The position numbers were made by a program, and so were the translations under genes. Of a stretch of DNA of 59,885 bases, positions 58,169 through 59,885 are shown piece after piece (positions within the stretch are counted from its first letter, which is position 1; each line of letters starts with the position of its first letter). Source of the stretch: an uncultured Clostridia bacterium (lineage in GTDB: Bacteria > Bacillota > Clostridia > TANB77 > CAG-508); contig CAKOXV010000010.1 in assembly GCA_934130355.1 (NCBI GenBank), forward strand, positions 1 through 59,885, read 5' to 3'. The notes beneath the pieces were generated by a model. That model did no database searches. It had not been told where the DNA came from and saw only the letters and a program-made list of their open reading frames with translations.

Positions 58169-59885
58169 TTATTTGTAATATGTCATTTCAATATGTAATT
58201 TTCCTTTTAGATTTGTTAATGTCAAATAATAGCATCCATCATTTGGATCTTTTATAATATATTGTTCTGGCTTTGCAATAGCTACTCCATTTTTAGTTAT
58301 ACTTATTGTATATTGATTATTTGGATTAAATTCATTTAATTTAATTTTTCTATCACTTCCATACAAATCTGCTGTAATATCTATTGTTGTCTTTTCTTCA
58401 ATCATATTTACAATTTCCATAAATTTCTCTGAAATTTTGCTTGAAGTTGATTCTGTATAAGCCTCATTTGCATAATTTCCTGATATTTTTGTCTTATCAT
58501 TTTGCTGCAATAATTTAAGTAAGCCATTTGATTGATATTTGTAATATTCTTCATTCATTAACTTCTTGCCATTACACAAATTACTTAAACTATTATCCCA
58601 AACTCTAACTCCATCTACTGTATTTCCATTGTATACATCTGGTGATATGTTCGTTGTATTTTTCAAATTATTAATATTAGTTTCATTTGGTTTTATTAAA
58701 ACATTTGCCATTGATCCTTTCATATTAATTCCTACTGTATAAACTTCACATTCTCTATTTTCTTTTCTGTTTGAAACTTTATAGAAACCTGTAATTGACT
58801 TTTTGCAATTTTCCATTGTTTTCATAGTATATGCATAATACTCTGAAGTAACAAATCTTACAATTCCAATTCCTTTTAGTCTATCTGTTCCAGGATATCT
58901 ATCTCCATATTTATTATATGTTGTCTCTGTATCATAATGTGTTGGATCACCATCTGTTAATAATATCATAACTGGTTTACGTACAATTGAATTATCTACT
59001 GAAGCTTTAAATATTTGAGTTGCTCTCTTTATACCTCCTTGTGTATAAGTTCCACAATATTTACCACCTTCACGTGCAGCTGTTGAAACATCTATTGTTT
59101 TATCTGTACAGAATTTTACTTTTCCTCCAGTTTCAGTTCCTCCAATATGCTCATATGTTATATAATCGTTATTTTTTCGTGAATAATAATTTAAATTTCC
59201 TGATAAGTCATATACATAACTATTATATAATACTACAGAAACCCTATTGTTTTTATTTTCCATCAATTTTGATATTGCTGCATTTGTAGCTTCAACCATA
59301 TCTTGAACTCTTGTCGTATTATCATCATCAGTTTGAAGCATACTGCTTGAAATATCTAATACAAATACAACATCTAGAGGTACTGGTGTTTCTTTTATAC
59401 TTATAATTTTACCTGAGATATCTTGGCTAAATGTATTTGTAATGTTTATTGTTATATTTCCATTCTCTTCTACAGAGTTACCATAAGTTGGCTCATAATC
59501 AGTTACATATTCTTCTTCAACAGTGTATTTAATTTCTTTGCCTGATTCACCAGATTTATATTTTGGCATATTTTCAAATTTATATTGCCATGAATCATTT
59601 TTAGTTATTGTTACTTTTTCTCCTGTTTCTACACCATCTGCTAATAATTTTATTGTTATGCTACTTGGTCTTTTTCCCTTTGAATTATTACTGTCATCCC
59701 AAGTTTTTGTTCCTTGTATTGTAACTGTTTCTGGTGTATGAGTATTTGTTACTAAAAATCCTGTTGTTGCTGTTTCTGTTATTACTGCAGTATATCCTGT
59801 TACTGTACTTTCTTCTATTGTATACACAATATTTGTTCCATCTTTCTTTTGATCTAAGTCTGTGAATGTTCCTTTCCATTCATTA
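58169..59885 (-). CDS. Cna_B/VWA surface adhesin, 5' part beyond the window
   Basis: The frame is open to the right edge, and the codons before any apparent start already fit a Cna_B repeat (GTFTDL..YTIEES), so the gene is truncated at its 5' end. Visible order: end of one Cna_B domain, a full Cna_B (TWDDSNN..YTVEEEY), then a von Willebrand A domain with MIDAS DISSS in PLDVVFVLDISSSM, and a final beta segment. The product would be a surface or pilus-tip-like adhesin. It ends in HIEMTYYK without LPxTG or a membrane helix, so the mode of attachment is unclear. Confidence 0.87.
   Translation of the reverse strand, partial: NEWKGTFTDLDQKKDGTNIVYTIEESTVTGYTAVITETATTGFLVTNTHTPETVTIQGTKTWDDSNNSKGKRPSSITIKLLADGVETGEKVTITKNDSWQYKFENMPKYKSGESGKEIKYTVEEEYVTDYEPTYGNSVEENGNITINITNTFSQDISGKIISIKETPVPLDVVFVLDISSSMLQTDDDNTTRVQDMVEATNAAISKLMENKNNRVSVVLYNSYVYDLSGNLNYYSRKNNDYITYEHIGGTETGGKVKFCTDKTIDVSTAAREGGKYCGTYTQGGIKRATQIFKASVDNSIVRKPVMILLTDGDPTHYDTETTYNKYGDRYPGTDRLKGIGIVRFVTSEYYAYTMKTMENCKKSITGFYKVSNRKENRECEVYTVGINMKGSMANVLIKPNETNINNLKNTTNISPDVYNGNTVDGVRVWDNSLSNLCNGKKLMNEEYYKYQSNGLLKLLQQNDKTKISGNYANEAYTESTSSKISEKFMEIVNMIEEKTTIDITADLYGSDRKIKLNEFNPNNQYTISITKNGVAIAKPEQYIIKDPNDGCYYLTLTNLKGKLHIEMTYYK

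Overview
The window is strongly AT-rich DNA from what looks like an endospore-forming, low-GC Clostridia-type Firmicute, probably an uncultured gut lineage. The evidence is the spoVAC-spoVAD-spoVAE operon, a SleB-type cortex hydrolase, a YtxC-family sporulation gene, Firmicute housekeeping order (rimP-nusA-rnpM-infB-rbfA-nrnA-truB; infC-rpmI-rplT behind an L20-type leader; clpP-clpX; mutS/miaB), AGGAGG ribosome binding sites and many consensus TTGACA-17-TATAAT promoters. No rRNA, CRISPR array, transposase, integrase or reverse transcriptase is visible.

Layout. 1-11.3 kb (minus strand): small membrane and cysteine-containing proteins, uvrB, a TVP38-type membrane protein, two unknown membrane-anchored proteins, and a three-gene operon of FtsX/MacB-type permease, ATPase and M13 metallopeptidase. 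11.3-15.7 kb: a GGDEF cyclase, a 54-aa Cys-tailed protein, efp, an M24 aminopeptidase, a prepilin peptidase and yqeG. 15.8-24.2 kb: murD and a cytidylate-kinase-like gene, clpX, clpP, tig, a CE4 deacetylase and metG. 24.6-31.7 kb: the nusA-infB operon read right to left. 32.3-35.6 kb: two tandem paralogous secreted proteins with hypervariable C-termini. 35.8-44.8 kb: mutS, miaB, two tRNAs, an XRE regulator, mtaB, a ROK kinase and a degenerate prepilin-peptidase homologue. 45-46.9 kb (plus strand): spoVA. 46.9-47.7 kb: two small membrane-protein genes, each with its own promoter and terminator and of richer base composition. 47.7-49.7 kb: a HAD nucleotidase and the infC operon. 50-53.5 kb (plus): a DUF4912 protein, a GH57 branching enzyme and ytxC. 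53.5 kb to the end: a dicarboxylate symporter, a Thr/Asn-rich surface protein, sleB, rnhA, tmcAL and a truncated Cna_B/VWA adhesin.

Most notable. (1) The paired proteins at 32.3-35.6 kb have the hallmarks of diversity-generating retroelement (DGR) targets. Each has a C-type-lectin/FGE-like C-terminal domain ending in GFR.VLY, differences concentrated in codons compatible with adenine mutagenesis of AAY templates, and a small TCGC/GCGA-loop hairpin with a compensatory base pair just after the stop. The 5' parts share a block of about 560 bp of apparent perfect identity. No reverse transcriptase or template repeat is in the window, so they would be remote targets. (2) A family of four, perhaps five, long palindromic elements sits between housekeeping genes. 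Their outer arms are unrelated in sequence but self-complementary in each copy, and they enclose a conserved core whose inner stem shows compensatory changes. I do not recognise the family. (3) infC appears to start at a rare ATA codon 8 nt after AGGAGG, behind a leader with a visible terminator and competing antiterminator.

Most neighbouring genes are ordinary information-processing, cell-wall and sporulation functions; the accessory features lie in the gaps between them.
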